64,000 nt of DNA from VAZQ01 sp963817015 (GCA_963817015.1 CAWFMV010000019.1:1192372-1256371), one strand, 5' to 3'; positions 47,186 through 56,032 are shown, counted from the stretch's first letter. Translations and numbers: made by a program. The notes: generated from the letters alone by a model not told the origin.

Positions 47186-47761
47186 TCAGCGAGACGCCGG
47201 TTGGAGCGGGACAACCTCGGGCAGCACCTCGGCCGCCATCAGTCCCTTGAACCGGCTTGGCAATAACTCGGTCAGGCCGAACCGGCGCAAAGTCTCGATA
47301 TGCACGAAAACGTCGGGCGCGTTTCCGCCGCTGGCGAAGAAGCCAAACCCGCGCGGCCGACTGAACCATTTCACCTGCGCCCGCCCGAGCTCGCAGGTCG
47401 CCGTTACGGAAACGTGGGTGTCCGGCGGCATCGGCTGTGTTGGAAGCGCCGTCGATTCATCCATGGAGAAAACGCGGAACGCTTGCGAGCCCCGCGAGCA
47501 CTGCAGCACCTCGACTACGACGCGCGCGCCCTCATAGGCGACCTCGAAACCACCGCGCCGCAGGCACGCAACGGACAGAAGAATGTCGGGTATCCCATCG
47601 TCGAGAACGATGATGCCATAGCCCATAGAGACGTCGAACGATTTGATGACGCCGCCGAGCTCGATGATGCTCACGGCCTCCTGACCAGTCTGACTCTCGA
47701 TCTGGCGGTCGATCTCCATATCGCCGCCCAACCGCTTCAAATTCATTTTGTTTGAAGTCAT
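47186..47761 (-). CDS. Protein with two cold-shock domains
   Basis: 191 aa. The first CSD is GGVIKSFDVSMGYGIIVLDD with ILLSVACLRRGGF, in which the RNP aromatic residues are mostly replaced. The second is canonical, VKWFSRPRGFGFFAS then DVFVHIETLRRFGL. Double-CSD proteins of this size are typical of Rhizobiales. It binds single-stranded nucleic acid; the first domain may be structural. The start at 47761 has GGTGGGGG upstream. Confidence 0.85.
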   Translation of the reverse strand: MTSNKMNLKRLGGDMEIDRQIESQTGQEAVSIIELGGVIKSFDVSMGYGIIVLDDGIPDILLSVACLRRGGFEVAYEGARVVVEVLQCSRGSQAFRVFSMDESTALPTQPMPPDTHVSVTATCELGRAQVKWFSRPRGFGFFASGGNAPDVFVHIETLRRFGLTELLPSRFKGLMAAEVLPEVVPLQPASR

Positions 47762-48157
47762 GACACCCCCACCGCTGCCGTTCAACAACGCTGACGCTCG
47801 GAGAATCGAGCAGTCACTTTCCGAAGATCGTCATCGAAAAAGTCGCCAACTCCACTCAACGCATTGGCGTCAGTGGGTATCTCTTTGGCGTGAGCAAGCT
47901 GCGAGTTTGAACTCGGACGTAACAACTGTACGTTATCGAACTCACGGTACGATACGGTACATTGCAAGTCAAACCAGCGCCGAGGGATCCCAATTCGTCC
48001 GTGCGCGGGCGAATGATATCGGGCCCGACGCAGGAGGGCCGTTCGGCGCTTTAGGTGCACCGATCTGTCAATCGGCGTTCAATTTGACGTGTTTCGGCGT
48101 TCAAGAATTGCCTGCCGCAAGGGAACCGCCAAAAAAAGTACGAAAATGTACGGTTTT
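47762..48157. other. Intergenic with GTAC-rich dyads
   Basis: ACTGTACGTTATCG and CGGTACGATACGGTAC at about 47926-47960 echo the CCGTAC cores at 42 kb but do not form the same paired palindrome. No gene was recognised. Confidence 0.3.
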
Positions 48158-48866
48158 CTATCCGATCAACCGACGGAATTCCGCTTCCGGCGTGCCGTAG
48201 GTCCCTCCGGCAGTCCGCTCAATTCCCTTTCGATCAAGCACAACGATCTCGCCTCTGGCGGTGCGAATGAGTTTCTTGCGTTCGAGATCGCTCAACGCAT
48301 CGGTCACGCCGGCTCGTCTGACGCCCAGCATCAGCGATAGAAATTCATGAGTTCAGCGGCAGCGTGTTGGCCCGGACCCGGTCGTGCGCCATCAGGAGCC
48401 AGCGGGCCAGACGCGCATCGATCTTGGCCCGCGCATTTGCCATGGCGGTTTGAGCCGTCTGCACCAAGAACACCTGCACATATTTGAGGAAGAGGCCGTG
48501 CATGGCCTCGCTCGCCTTCATCGCCGCGCGAAGATGGAAGACAGTGATCCGCTGCCCCTCTCCGGCGACCTGCATATAGGTCTCATTTGGCGAGCGGTCG
48601 CTGCCGAGCACCACAGACGTACCGGTCATGCCCTCGCTCCCGACCAGTCCGACCTCGGCCCGCGTGTCCTTTTCCTGGATCGCGACCACCGATGCGATCC
48701 CGACATTCGGGAAGTACACATCATCGATGCGCAGGTTGGGCACTTCCAGGCTCTTCCTGACGTCGAGCGGCAGGGCCTCCAAGTGAGGCTGCAACAAGCC
48801 GAAATCGGCCTGCGAAAGCACCGTGAGCAATCGATTGCGAGGCCGGGATGGGGACTTTGCGGGCAT
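48158..48866 (-). pseudogene. Crp/Fnr-family regulator, frameshifted before the HTH
   Basis: The frame from 48866 holds the effector domain (LPLDVRKSLEVPNLRIDDVY, VVAIQEKDTRAEVGLVGSEG, MTGTSVVLGSDRSPNETYMQ) and the dimer helix (IDARLARWLLMAHDRVRANT). At 48352-48353 an extra base ends it with LPLNS and a stop. Without that base the HTH reads LTHEFLSLMLGVRRAGVTDA, LSDLERKKLIRTARGEIVV, with a stop at 48158. As written the regulator has no DNA-binding domain. Confidence 0.85.
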
Positions 48867-49147
48867 GGCTCTTTTCCCTTGAAAGGGGCAAGAGCACAGC
48901 ACTGTCTCCTAAACACCCGCGCCCAATAGGGTCGCTGCAGGCGGTGTACCGAATATAGGCTCGTCGGCTCGAACAACCTAACGTTATTCGGGGAACCTTG
49001 GTCTATGTACGGAGCCGTACGGCGATGCGATCGTTGAAACGAGAGGTCGTCATCGAAGGACCCCGACTGTCTGCCAGGGATGGCCTGTTACAACCTGCTC
49101 GAGCGGATTTTCCGCAACGGCGCTCCCCTGTGGATGAACTCGCCTGA

Positions 49148-49167
49148 GTGAGCAATTCTATACAGAC
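49148..49167 (+). promoter_or_regulatory. TGAGCAA site upstream of hairpin and Crp/Fnr gene
   Basis: GTGAGCAATTCTATACAGAC, identical over 20 bases to the site at 46147. It lies 124 bases before a terminator-like hairpin and 440 bases before the regulator's ATG. Confidence 0.6.
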
Positions 49168-49290
49168 GTGGGGCGACTTATCGTTGAACCTTACCGCTGC
49201 CGGGTGCTTTCCGCCCCCCCGTTAAGCGCCCGAGGACCCCGGCCGGAGTTCTATTTCTGAACTAGTGATGTATGCGTATGCGTAAGAGAG

Positions 49291-49311
49291 GAGCCCCGTA
49301 TTACGGGGCTC
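49291..49311 (+). terminator. Rho-independent-like terminator
   Basis: A perfect 10-bp inverted repeat, GAGCCCCGTA and TACGGGGCTC, separated by one T and followed by TTTC. Its position between the TGAGCAA site and the Crp/Fnr gene suggests attenuation or a short RNA. Confidence 0.65.
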
Positions 49312-49320
49312 TTTCGCGGC

Positions 49321-49460
49321 CTCTCTCTCAGTCACCGAGGCCCGGCGATGTGACAAGCTTGGCCCCTGGAAATGACGACGGCTGTTCCAACCAGACCGTT
49401 TCGTCGCTTGTGACTGCGGCAATTTCGCTTGCCGGTGGGCTTTCACGCGATCGTGAACCA
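49321..49460 (+). repeat. Inverted-duplicate element, copy A
   Basis: It shares a 32-base identical core with copy B, including GCGATGTGACAAGCTTGGCC, CTGGAAATGACG and GGCTGTTCCAA, and continues with GTGACTGCGGCAATT and CGATCGTGAACCA. Copy B is on the opposite strand at 56347-56510. Confidence 0.75.
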
Positions 49461-49607
49461 ATCTGTGCTAGTCGACGGTCCCGCGGATTTGCTTGGACTC
49501 TTTGATGTCCGAAAGCGTACACTTCCGCATCACCGACAGCGGCTGTGTGCCAGGCGTCGGTGGCTGAGAGACAATCGAGCTCCCGCCTGAATGGAGGGGA
49601 AGCCGTA

Positions 49608-50342
49608 ATGTCTCATGCACCAAGATCAAGGCCCGCCAAGCGAGGCACAAACCGCAAAGCAGCGAGAAAAGCGCTGTTCAATCCCGCGGTATTTTTAGAG
49701 ACGACGGCCAATGGTCGAGTCATTTCCACGCATTCGAAGCAAGATGTCATCTTTGCCCAGGGCGACGATGCGGACTCAGTTTTTTATATCAGGAAGGGCA
49801 AGGTCAAAGTCGCCATCGTATCCAAGCAGGGCAAGGAAGCCGTCATCGCGCTCCTGGGGCCAGACGAATTTGTTGGCGAAGGATGCTTGATCGGACAGCC
49901 GAAGCGCTTGGCGACAGCATCTGCGATGTCGGAATGCGAGACGATGCGAGTGACAAAGGCGGAAATCCAGCGGGTCCTTGATGACGAGCCCGCATTTTCG
50001 CAAATGTTTGTCTCGCATATTTTGGCGAGGAGTGCCCGGGTCGAAGAAGACTTGGTCGATCAGCTTTTCAACTCAACGGAAAAACGGCTTGCACGGCTGT
50101 TGCTGCTGTTGGCCAATTTTGGCAAGGAGGGCCAACCGCAGCCAATTCTCGCAAAGATCAGTCAGGAGACACTCGCCGAGATGATAGGAGCAACTCGGTC
50201 GCGCGTGAGCCACTTCATGAACAAGTTCCGTCAATTGGGGTTCATTGATTATAACGGACATCTGGAAGTCCACAATTCGTTATTGAGTGTACTTCTGGCG
50301 GATCATCCACGCACTGTGAGCGAGGAGCGGAACGTTAATTGA
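49608..50342 (+). CDS. Crp/Fnr-family transcriptional regulator
   Basis: 244 aa from the ATG at 49608 (GGAGGGGAAGCC upstream). The cyclic-nucleotide-binding-like fold is intact: VIFAQGDDADSVFYIRKGKV, VIALLGPDEFVGEGCLIGQP, then the long dimer helix and a winged HTH ISQETLAEMIGATRSRVSHF MNKFRQLGFI. No Cys cluster for an Fe-S sensor is present. The G-E-G-C-L replacement of the cAMP-site GELAL suggests a different or no ligand. It is a candidate for the factor binding the TGAGCAA palindromes, which is not shown. Confidence 0.85.
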   Translation: MSHAPRSRPAKRGTNRKAARKALFNPAVFLETTANGRVISTHSKQDVIFAQGDDADSVFYIRKGKVKVAIVSKQGKEAVIALLGPDEFVGEGCLIGQPKRLATASAMSECETMRVTKAEIQRVLDDEPAFSQMFVSHILARSARVEEDLVDQLFNSTEKRLARLLLLLANFGKEGQPQPILAKISQETLAEMIGATRSRVSHFMNKFRQLGFIDYNGHLEVHNSLLSVLLADHPRTVSEERNVN

Positions 50343-50430
50343 ATTGGAGTGCCATCCGAGACAGGGAAACACGACACGGCTCAAGGGCAGGAGCGGTGGA
50401 GACGGCCGAGAGCACTCAAAGGAGACTCAC

Positions 50431-50517
50431 ATGGATACAACCACGCTTTTGATTATAGTTCTTATTATTCTTCTGCTGGGCGGCGGCGGCTGGTTTGGCC
50501 GGGGACGTTGGTACTAA
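50431..50517 (+). CDS. 28-aa membrane mini-protein (DUF3309-like)
   Basis: The ATG follows AAAGGAGACTCAC. The peptide has one membrane helix (TTTLLIIVLIILLLGGGG) and a WFGRGRWY tail, like the short Rhizobiales membrane peptides related to DUF3309. The strong ribosome binding site and clean codon structure support a real gene. It starts 88 bases after the Crp/Fnr stop. Confidence 0.65.
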   Translation: MDTTTLLIIVLIILLLGGGGWFGRGRWY

Positions 50518-50661
50518 GCACCGCTCTTGCAGGCAACGGCAAGCGTGCTTCGTCGGGACCGAGCATTCAGCTGTTCGCGATGGAGAACGCGGAAGGATTT
50601 GTTCAAATGACCCCGCCCGGCCAAAGCCGAGCGAGGCCTGTCGAGAACGAACGTAGTCGTG

Positions 50662-51186
50662 TCACCTGCTGGCGAGTGAAGTGGATCGCTTCAGCACATA
50701 ATTGATAGTGTTGCCGGTCAGCGGAGTCGTGTTGGTGAGCTTCAACTCGTTGGCCGATACCGAGATCGTTCGTTTTTGCTCCATTCCGACTTGATTCGGA
50801 AACGTGCTGGTCTCGACACGCATGCTGATGGTCTTGGCTGCCTCATCGACCGTGTATGTGCCGAAGTAGGCGATCGATCCTTCCATGATCGCTTTGTTTT
50901 CCGCCGGCGTCGACTTCATCGGATCTTGCGCTGCAAGCTTCGGAAGGTCGGAACGCGCGAAGATGACAACGAATCGGCCGTTCGCGTCGAAGACGTTGAC
51001 GCCCTTCGGATTAGCACCAAATCGTTCGAACTTGCTGCCATCCTTGCCCACCTGCTCCCAGGAGACAGCCGTCCAGGTTCCGGCAAGCTGCTCCTTGAGC
51101 GTTTGTTGCTGGGCCGTGGCGGCGCCTGGCAGCATGAGTGCCAACGCAGGAATCACCGAAAGGCTGAATATGTGACGACGATTCAT
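50662..51186 (-). CDS. Lipocalin-like exported protein
   Basis: 174 aa from the ATG at 51186 (ATGGAGAACACA upstream). Signal peptide 1-27 (cleavage near ATAQQ), then the Lipocalin_5 signatures LAGTWTAVSWEQVG, GRFVVIFARSDLPKLA, IAYFGTYTVDEAAKTISMRV and LKLTNTTPLTGN. A small-molecule-binding barrel in the periplasm; the ligand is unknown. Confidence 0.75.
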   Translation of the reverse strand: MNRRHIFSLSVIPALALMLPGAATAQQQTLKEQLAGTWTAVSWEQVGKDGSKFERFGANPKGVNVFDANGRFVVIFARSDLPKLAAQDPMKSTPAENKAIMEGSIAYFGTYTVDEAAKTISMRVETSTFPNQVGMEQKRTISVSANELKLTNTTPLTGNTINYVLKRSTSLASR

Positions 51187-51448
51187 TGTGTTCTCCATCA
51201 TTTGTTTGAAAGGTTCAGGGTGCTCGCTGCAAGCAGCGCGCAAATGTGCAGGACGCGGGCACAAACGGCCCGCGCAGTGGGTATGCTCACCGATGGCATA
51301 AGCGCTGCCGATTGAGGGAGAGCGGGGACTTCGGAACGTCGCCGTTTTGGAGGCAGCCTTGGAACTGGCAGAACATTGCCAGTATCTTCTTAACATGGCG
51401 CCTTGGGGCCAAAGCGCAAGCGCGAATGCGAAATAAGTATTCGCGAGG

Positions 51449-51468
51449 TGTGAGCAATCTTGCACAGA
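51449..51468 (+). promoter_or_regulatory. TGAGCAA site before 64-aa membrane protein
   Basis: GTGAGCAATCTTGCACAGAC, 50 bases before the ATG at 51519 and pointing toward it, so it must overlap the promoter. Confidence 0.6.
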
Positions 51469-51518
51469 CTTCTCATGTGAGGAGGTCGAGATTGAGCGCA
51501 ACGATCAAAGGGTATCCT

Positions 51519-51713
51519 ATGACACTACTTTTTTGGTACGTGGGCTTCGTGCTTGCGGGCGACGTGCTGGCCTATCTTGTTGGGCGCTTTGTCGAGTATG
51601 AGTGGGGCTCAAACGCGAGCTTGATTGTATTTCTCACGCTCTACTTTCTCACTCTCTGGGTATCGTGGATCCTGGCGGTATGGATAACCGAACCAAAGAG
51701 GCAAGCCGCTTAA
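51519..51713 (+). CDS. Small two-helix membrane protein
   Basis: 64 aa with an AAAGGG site. Two membrane segments (LLFWYVGFVLAGDVLAYLVG and SLIVFLTLYFLTLWVSWILA) are joined by a short acidic loop. Unknown family; similar tiny proteins are common next to stress genes in this group. A TGAGCAA site lies directly upstream. Confidence 0.65.
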   Translation: MTLLFWYVGFVLAGDVLAYLVGRFVEYEWGSNASLIVFLTLYFLTLWVSWILAVWITEPKRQAA

Positions 51714-51894
51714 ATCGGAAGCACAATGCTGCGACCGCATTTGGCGCGGAAGGTCTCCCCGTCATGGCGACCAGTCATTTTGTCCCAATGACAATGGAAT
51801 GCGTGCGCGTCATTGGAGCAACGCGCGGAGACAAAAAGCTGTCATACTGATGAAATTCAGTAGCTATTCGTCATTGTCGTACCCATATGCGTGT

Positions 51895-52080
51895 ATGACA
51901 AACATTTCCGACGTTAAGGCTACACCATCGGCAGCAATCGCCAGGTGGGAGAATGAAGGCGGTGCCCCGAGCCGGCCGGAGCGCGACAAGGTTATGAGCC
52001 GGTTTGTCCCGCCGATCGTTGTCCCCGCGTTTCTGGTCGCTTTGATTGCCGCGCGAGCAGCGTATCTCGCATGTTCTTGA
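51895..52080 (+). CDS. Small membrane-anchored protein
   Basis: 61 aa: a soluble start (SAAIARWENEGGAPSRPERD) and one C-terminal helix (FVPPIVVPAFLVALIAARAA). No ribosome binding site is obvious, so the start is tentative; an in-frame ATG at 51850 is the alternative. Confidence 0.45.
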   Translation: MTNISDVKATPSAAIARWENEGGAPSRPERDKVMSRFVPPIVVPAFLVALIAARAAYLACS

Positions 52081-52107
52081 TTGATCCGCCCTCGAAAGGG
52101 GATTCAC

Positions 52108-52287
52108 GTGGCTACGAAGGAGCGGTTGGCGGCCATGGCGGCCTCGCATTGTGCCGTGTGCGAAGGAGCGATGGTCATCAAGCTTGTGGAGACGGACCCA
52201 AGCGACGGAGCGTTGGACCTTCGCACCTACGTGTGCGCCGAGTGCGGTCATAGCCGAACGTACAGCGTAGACGGCGGTGAGGGCTGA
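52108..52287 (+). CDS. Small zinc-ribbon protein
   Basis: 59 aa from a GTG after AAAGGGGATTCAC, chosen over an upstream TTG. HCAVCEGAM and YVCAECGHSRTY form a CxxC...CxxC zinc ribbon. Unknown role; similar mini zinc fingers occur widely in Bradyrhizobium. Confidence 0.6.
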   Translation: MATKERLAAMAASHCAVCEGAMVIKLVETDPSDGALDLRTYVCAECGHSRTYSVDGGEG

Positions 52288-52455
52288 AGGGACGGTATTG
52301 CTCAGACGCCGTCCCAAGTAGCTCGCTAGTAGCTCGCTGATCCGATGCATTGCTGGCTCATCGCCGAGTGGACAGATTCCAAGAACGAAACTTCGCTCGT
52401 CCGGCCGGATCCTTTGACTGAGTTCAAAAGTAGCTGATGCCGATGAGGACACCCA

Positions 52456-52620
52456 ATGCTCGATCGATCACTTAAAGCCGAGTTTGAAGGCTATCGAAAG
52501 ACCCTCCCCACTGACGAGGCCGGGCGAGCATTTGACGAACGGATTGAGCGTCTATTAAGTCAGCACGGCGTCGATTACGTGCGCGGATATGTGGGCGCGC
52601 TCAAGGATTGTCACACGTGA
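52456..52620 (+). CDS. 54-aa soluble mini-protein
   Basis: The ATG follows GATGAGGACACCCA. Helical and acidic (LDRSLKAEFEGYRKTLPTDE, RIERLLSQHGVDYVRGYV). Clean frame and ribosome binding site; no family recognised. Confidence 0.5.
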   Translation: MLDRSLKAEFEGYRKTLPTDEAGRAFDERIERLLSQHGVDYVRGYVGALKDCHT

Positions 52621-52848
52621 GTCGTAGTGCACCGTGATCGATCACATGGGAAGTGACGTGGCGCGGAGGTTGTGCCTTCGCGACTCCTTCCACACCGGAT
52701 CGGCGATGAGTTGCTCCCCAATTTGGATTTTGCCGGCTGATTGCTCGCTGCGCGTATCGTGGGCGTGAACTGCCCCGAAAACTGCGGGACGGCGGTGCAT
52801 GGCCGGCAGTGCCGCCCTGACGAAGCAAGCGCGCTGCTTCTTTCCGAC

Positions 52849-53085
52849 TCAATCAATGTCAACGTAGGCACAATCTGCCGGATCGGCCTCGTCTGCACCC
52901 AAGCGCGGATCGAAACGGAATAGCGTAGAGCAATAGGGGCAGACAATCTCACTGGCCTCGCCCATATTGAGGTAGATGTGTGGATGATCTTGCGGCGGTT
53001 TGTCCCCAATGCACTTGAACTCGCGGCAGCCGATGCGCACGATCGGCACCCCGGCTTCATTATGAAACTTCGGATAACTTTCCAT
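52849..53085 (-). CDS. CHCC-type zinc-finger protein
   Basis: 78 aa. GVPIVRIGCREFKCIGDKPP, DHPHIYLNMGEASEIVCPYC, STLFRFDP is the zf-CHCC fold, the family of mitochondrial complex-I subunit NDUFS6 and its alphaproteobacterial homologue. It binds one zinc ion. In this class it is usually a stand-alone gene. ATG 53085 is preferred over 53109 because homologues start near it. Confidence 0.85.
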   Translation of the reverse strand: MESYPKFHNEAGVPIVRIGCREFKCIGDKPPQDHPHIYLNMGEASEIVCPYCSTLFRFDPRLGADEADPADCAYVDID

Positions 53086-53266
53086 CCGTGGCGCGCGGCT
53101 TAGGTGCATGATCGATGACGCAAAGTGCCGTGCATGGATCGTCGAGCGAGGGATCGATCAGCACCGGGTGAGCGGCGCCCCTCTTGCGCCGTTTGGTTGC
53201 TGAAAGAGTGCCAGTGCCGGCGCAGCAGCCGCGTGATCACACGGGCAGTCGGCGCACAACGGTCCA

Positions 53267-53659
53267 TTACTTGCTGACACGCGATTCGAGGATCTTGCCC
53301 AAAGCCTCGGCACAAGCACCAGCGATCTGCCGGTGGGGCTCCTTCTCGCCAGGAAGAGTGGCGTAGCCATTATTCATGAGGTAGCTGTCCCGATTCCAAG
53401 TCGACTCAGTCTTGAACCCGGCCCAGTTCGCTTCGGTCGCGTCCCGCACGAAATCTCGCGAGCAGACCGGCGCATACGCAGCGACGACCGCCGCCTCCGC
53501 GCGTGCCGTGGCCACGCTTTCGACGCTGCTTCCTAACTTCCAGCCGAGGCCGTAGCCGAACCAGCTAAAGCCGACAGCCAACGTAAGGAATATTCCAGCA
53601 ATGGCGCCATGGACGAGGCGCCGAAGTGATTCGCCAGTAAACATCTCAGGAATTTGCAT
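53267..53659 (-). CDS. Membrane-anchored protein, unknown
   Basis: 130 aa. One membrane helix at about residues 15-40 (VHGAIAGIFLTLAVGFSWFG), then an Ala-rich helix and a soluble tail with two Cys (APVCSRDF, AGACAEALG). Proteins of this design in Bradyrhizobium are of unknown function. A TGAGCAA site lies 140 bases upstream, in its own orientation. Confidence 0.6.
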   Translation of the reverse strand: MQIPEMFTGESLRRLVHGAIAGIFLTLAVGFSWFGYGLGWKLGSSVESVATARAEAAVVAAYAPVCSRDFVRDATEANWAGFKTESTWNRDSYLMNNGYATLPGEKEPHRQIAGACAEALGKILESRVSK

Positions 53660-53797
53660 GATATTTCCTTTCGCCCGACGCTTCGGAGCAAGCCCACAGA
53701 CACCCAGATGGGTTCAGGTTCAGGAAGTTGAATTGAAGACCGAACGCTTTGCGATGGCGTATCGATTATTATTTGCCTACGCCTTTCTCCGTCCGGC

Positions 53798-53817
53798 GTC
53801 TGAGCAAAACTGCTCAC
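53798..53817 (-). promoter_or_regulatory. TGAGCAA site upstream of membrane protein
   Basis: On the minus strand GTGAGCAGTTTTGCTCAGAC, followed by GGCGTAGGCAAAT about 16 bases later. Confidence 0.6.
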
Positions 53818-53948
53818 TCTGAACCGGCGGTGGCAACGATGCCGAATAGGAAGTGAACTGGTGAGGATGACCGCTCCGGGTCCGAGCCGGAAAGGCCGTC
53901 ACGTCCGCTATCCGGTCGCTATTGTTGGGCAGGCGGGCCGCAGGGAGG

Positions 53949-54977
53949 TTACCGGCCTGTCGCGGCCGCATTGGCATCGGTTGCTTTCGGACCGCTGGCC
54001 GGAACGACGTCGCCCTTGGGAGTTATACCCTTTAGGAATTTGAAGAGGTCACTGTCCGTGGAAAGGACAAGGGTCGTGTTTTCGGCGATGATGGACTTGT
54101 AGGCCTGCATGGTCCGCGTGAATTCGTAGAATGCCGCAGCCTCCGGGCTCTGGTTATAGGCCCTGGCGTAGATTTCAGTGGCTTTCGCATCCGCCACGCC
54201 GCGGATCTCCTCAACCTGACGGTAGGCTTCAGACTGGATCTTGTTGAGGTCGCGCACGCGATTGCCGCGAATTCTGGCGGCCTCGCCGTTGCCTTCCGAC
54301 AGGAAGCGCTCCGCGATCTGCCGCCTTTCACTGATCATGCGATCGTAAATCTTCGGGCGCACGCTTTCATTGTAGTTGATCCGCTTGAACCGAATATCGA
54401 GCAATTCAATACCAAACACGCGGACCTTTTCGGCAGCCTCGGCGAAGATCTCCTGCTCGACCAGCTTGCGTCCTTTCTGGATCGGCACCAGCGACCCCAC
54501 ATCCAGCGCACGTCCCGCGTCGTTCGCGAGGACATCGCGCAGCGGCACACGATCCTTCGTGGTGCGGATGATCTCGATCAGCTCGTGCTTGGCGACGGCG
54601 TTTCGGGTCTCGCTGCCCAGAACGTCGTCCAGGCGAGACTGGGCACTGCGCTCGTCGTGCAGCCGCAGAAAGTACTGAAGGGGCTCCACGATCCGCCAGC
54701 GGGCGAAGAGGTCGACCGAGACGTAGAGCTTGTCCTTGGTCGGCATGTCGGACGGATTGCCGTCCCACTCGAGCACGCGCTTGTCGATCAGGTTTACGTC
54801 CTGGATGAACGGCACCTTGAACTTCAGACCGGCCGAGGTCACGGGATCGCCAACCGGCATGCCAAATTGGGTGACAATCGCCTGCTCGACCTCGCTCACC
54901 GTATAAATTGAGCTCATCAGAATGTACAACGCGACGCCAAAAGCTACCAGGACAGCGACGAGCTTGATTTTGCTCAT
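53949..54977 (-). CDS. hflC: HflC, FtsH-modulating SPFH protein
   Basis: 342 aa. An N-terminal anchor (LVAVLVAFGVALYILMSSIY) is followed by an SPFH/band-7 domain: VSEVEQAIVTQFGMPVGDPV, WDGNPSDMPTKDKLYVSVDL, and a long coiled coil (DRMISERRQIAERFLSEGNG, EAARIRGNRVRDLN). With HflK it forms the periplasm-facing cage around FtsH that limits membrane-protein degradation. The start overlaps hflK by four bases (ATGA). Confidence 0.95.
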   Translation of the reverse strand: MSKIKLVAVLVAFGVALYILMSSIYTVSEVEQAIVTQFGMPVGDPVTSAGLKFKVPFIQDVNLIDKRVLEWDGNPSDMPTKDKLYVSVDLFARWRIVEPLQYFLRLHDERSAQSRLDDVLGSETRNAVAKHELIEIIRTTKDRVPLRDVLANDAGRALDVGSLVPIQKGRKLVEQEIFAEAAEKVRVFGIELLDIRFKRINYNESVRPKIYDRMISERRQIAERFLSEGNGEAARIRGNRVRDLNKIQSEAYRQVEEIRGVADAKATEIYARAYNQSPEAAAFYEFTRTMQAYKSIIAENTTLVLSTDSDLFKFLKGITPKGDVVPASGPKATDANAAATGR

Positions 54978-56032
54978 GGCTGTTTTCCCTTCGGGGAGTC
55001 GAGGTTCAGCAATGGCAGAATGCCGCGCGTCTGCTCATCGACGATGATCTTGGAGCGTATGCCCGGCATGACGTCCTGCAGGGTCTCGATATAAATGCGG
55101 CGGCTGGTCACCGCTGGGGCCTTGATGTATTCCGACAGCAAGGCGTTGAAGCGGGCCGCGTCGCCTTCCGCTTCGTTGATCCTTTTGAGGCGGTAGCCGT
55201 CGGCTTCGCGCACCCGCTGATCCTTTTCGCCGTCGGCCAGCGGGATCACCTTGTTGTACTCGCGCCGGGCTTCGTTGATCAGCTTCTCTTTCTCCTGCTG
55301 GGCCTGATTGACCTCGTTGAACGACACCTGCACCGGCTCGGGCGGATTGATGTTCTTCAATTGCACCTGATCGATGCTGATCCCCATGGCGTATTTGGTC
55401 GAGAGGGCCTGCATCTTGGTCAGCGCTTCGGTTTCGATCTCCTGTCGGCCGATGGTAATCACCTCGTCCACGGTGCGATCGCCGACGACCTCTCGCATGA
55501 CGGATTCGGAAACATCACGGAGGGTTCCCCTCGGTTCGCGAACATCGAAAAGGAATTTGACCGGATCCAGGATGCGATATTGAACCACCCATTCCACCAA
55601 TACGGCGTTCAGGTCGCCCGTCACCATCTGGGTTTCCCGCTTTCCGTCGCGAGACGTCTGATACGGATCGGCCGCGCCTGGGGTCGCGAACCCGAATTCC
55701 TGCTTCAACTGGCGTTTGACGGGAACGATGGTCGCGACATCAATGCCCAGCGGCAGCTTGAAATGCAGTCCCGGCGGAACGTCCTTGAGATACTTGCCGA
55801 AACGCTGCACGACAGCGACCGAGTCGCTAGGCACGGTGTAATATGCGGTCCATGCAGCCAGGCCGACCAAAGCAAAGATGGCAAGCACGATAGCGCTGCG
55901 TGGGCCACCAGCCGGCATGACTTGTTTGAGCCGCTCCTGCCCCTGCCGGACTAGATTCTCAAGATCGGAGTCGCGTCTGCCCCCGCTACCCCAGGGGCCG
56001 CCCTGGCCACCATTATTGTTCTGCGATGCCAT
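54974..56032 (-). CDS. hflK: HflK, FtsH-modulating SPFH protein
   Basis: 352 aa from the ATG at 56032. A Gly-rich N-terminus (NNNGGQGGPWGSGGRRDSDL), one membrane helix (AIVLAIFALVGLAAWTAYYT), then the SPFH domain (SVAVVQRFGKYLKDVPPGLH, QMVTGDLNAVLVEWVVQYRI) and coiled coil. First gene of the hflKC operon. A TGAGCAA site with a conserved downstream block lies 127-147 bases upstream of the ATG. Confidence 0.95.
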   Translation of the reverse strand: MASQNNNGGQGGPWGSGGRRDSDLENLVRQGQERLKQVMPAGGPRSAIVLAIFALVGLAAWTAYYTVPSDSVAVVQRFGKYLKDVPPGLHFKLPLGIDVATIVPVKRQLKQEFGFATPGAADPYQTSRDGKRETQMVTGDLNAVLVEWVVQYRILDPVKFLFDVREPRGTLRDVSESVMREVVGDRTVDEVITIGRQEIETEALTKMQALSTKYAMGISIDQVQLKNINPPEPVQVSFNEVNQAQQEKEKLINEARREYNKVIPLADGEKDQRVREADGYRLKRINEAEGDAARFNALLSEYIKAPAVTSRRIYIETLQDVMPGIRSKIIVDEQTRGILPLLNLDSPKGKQP

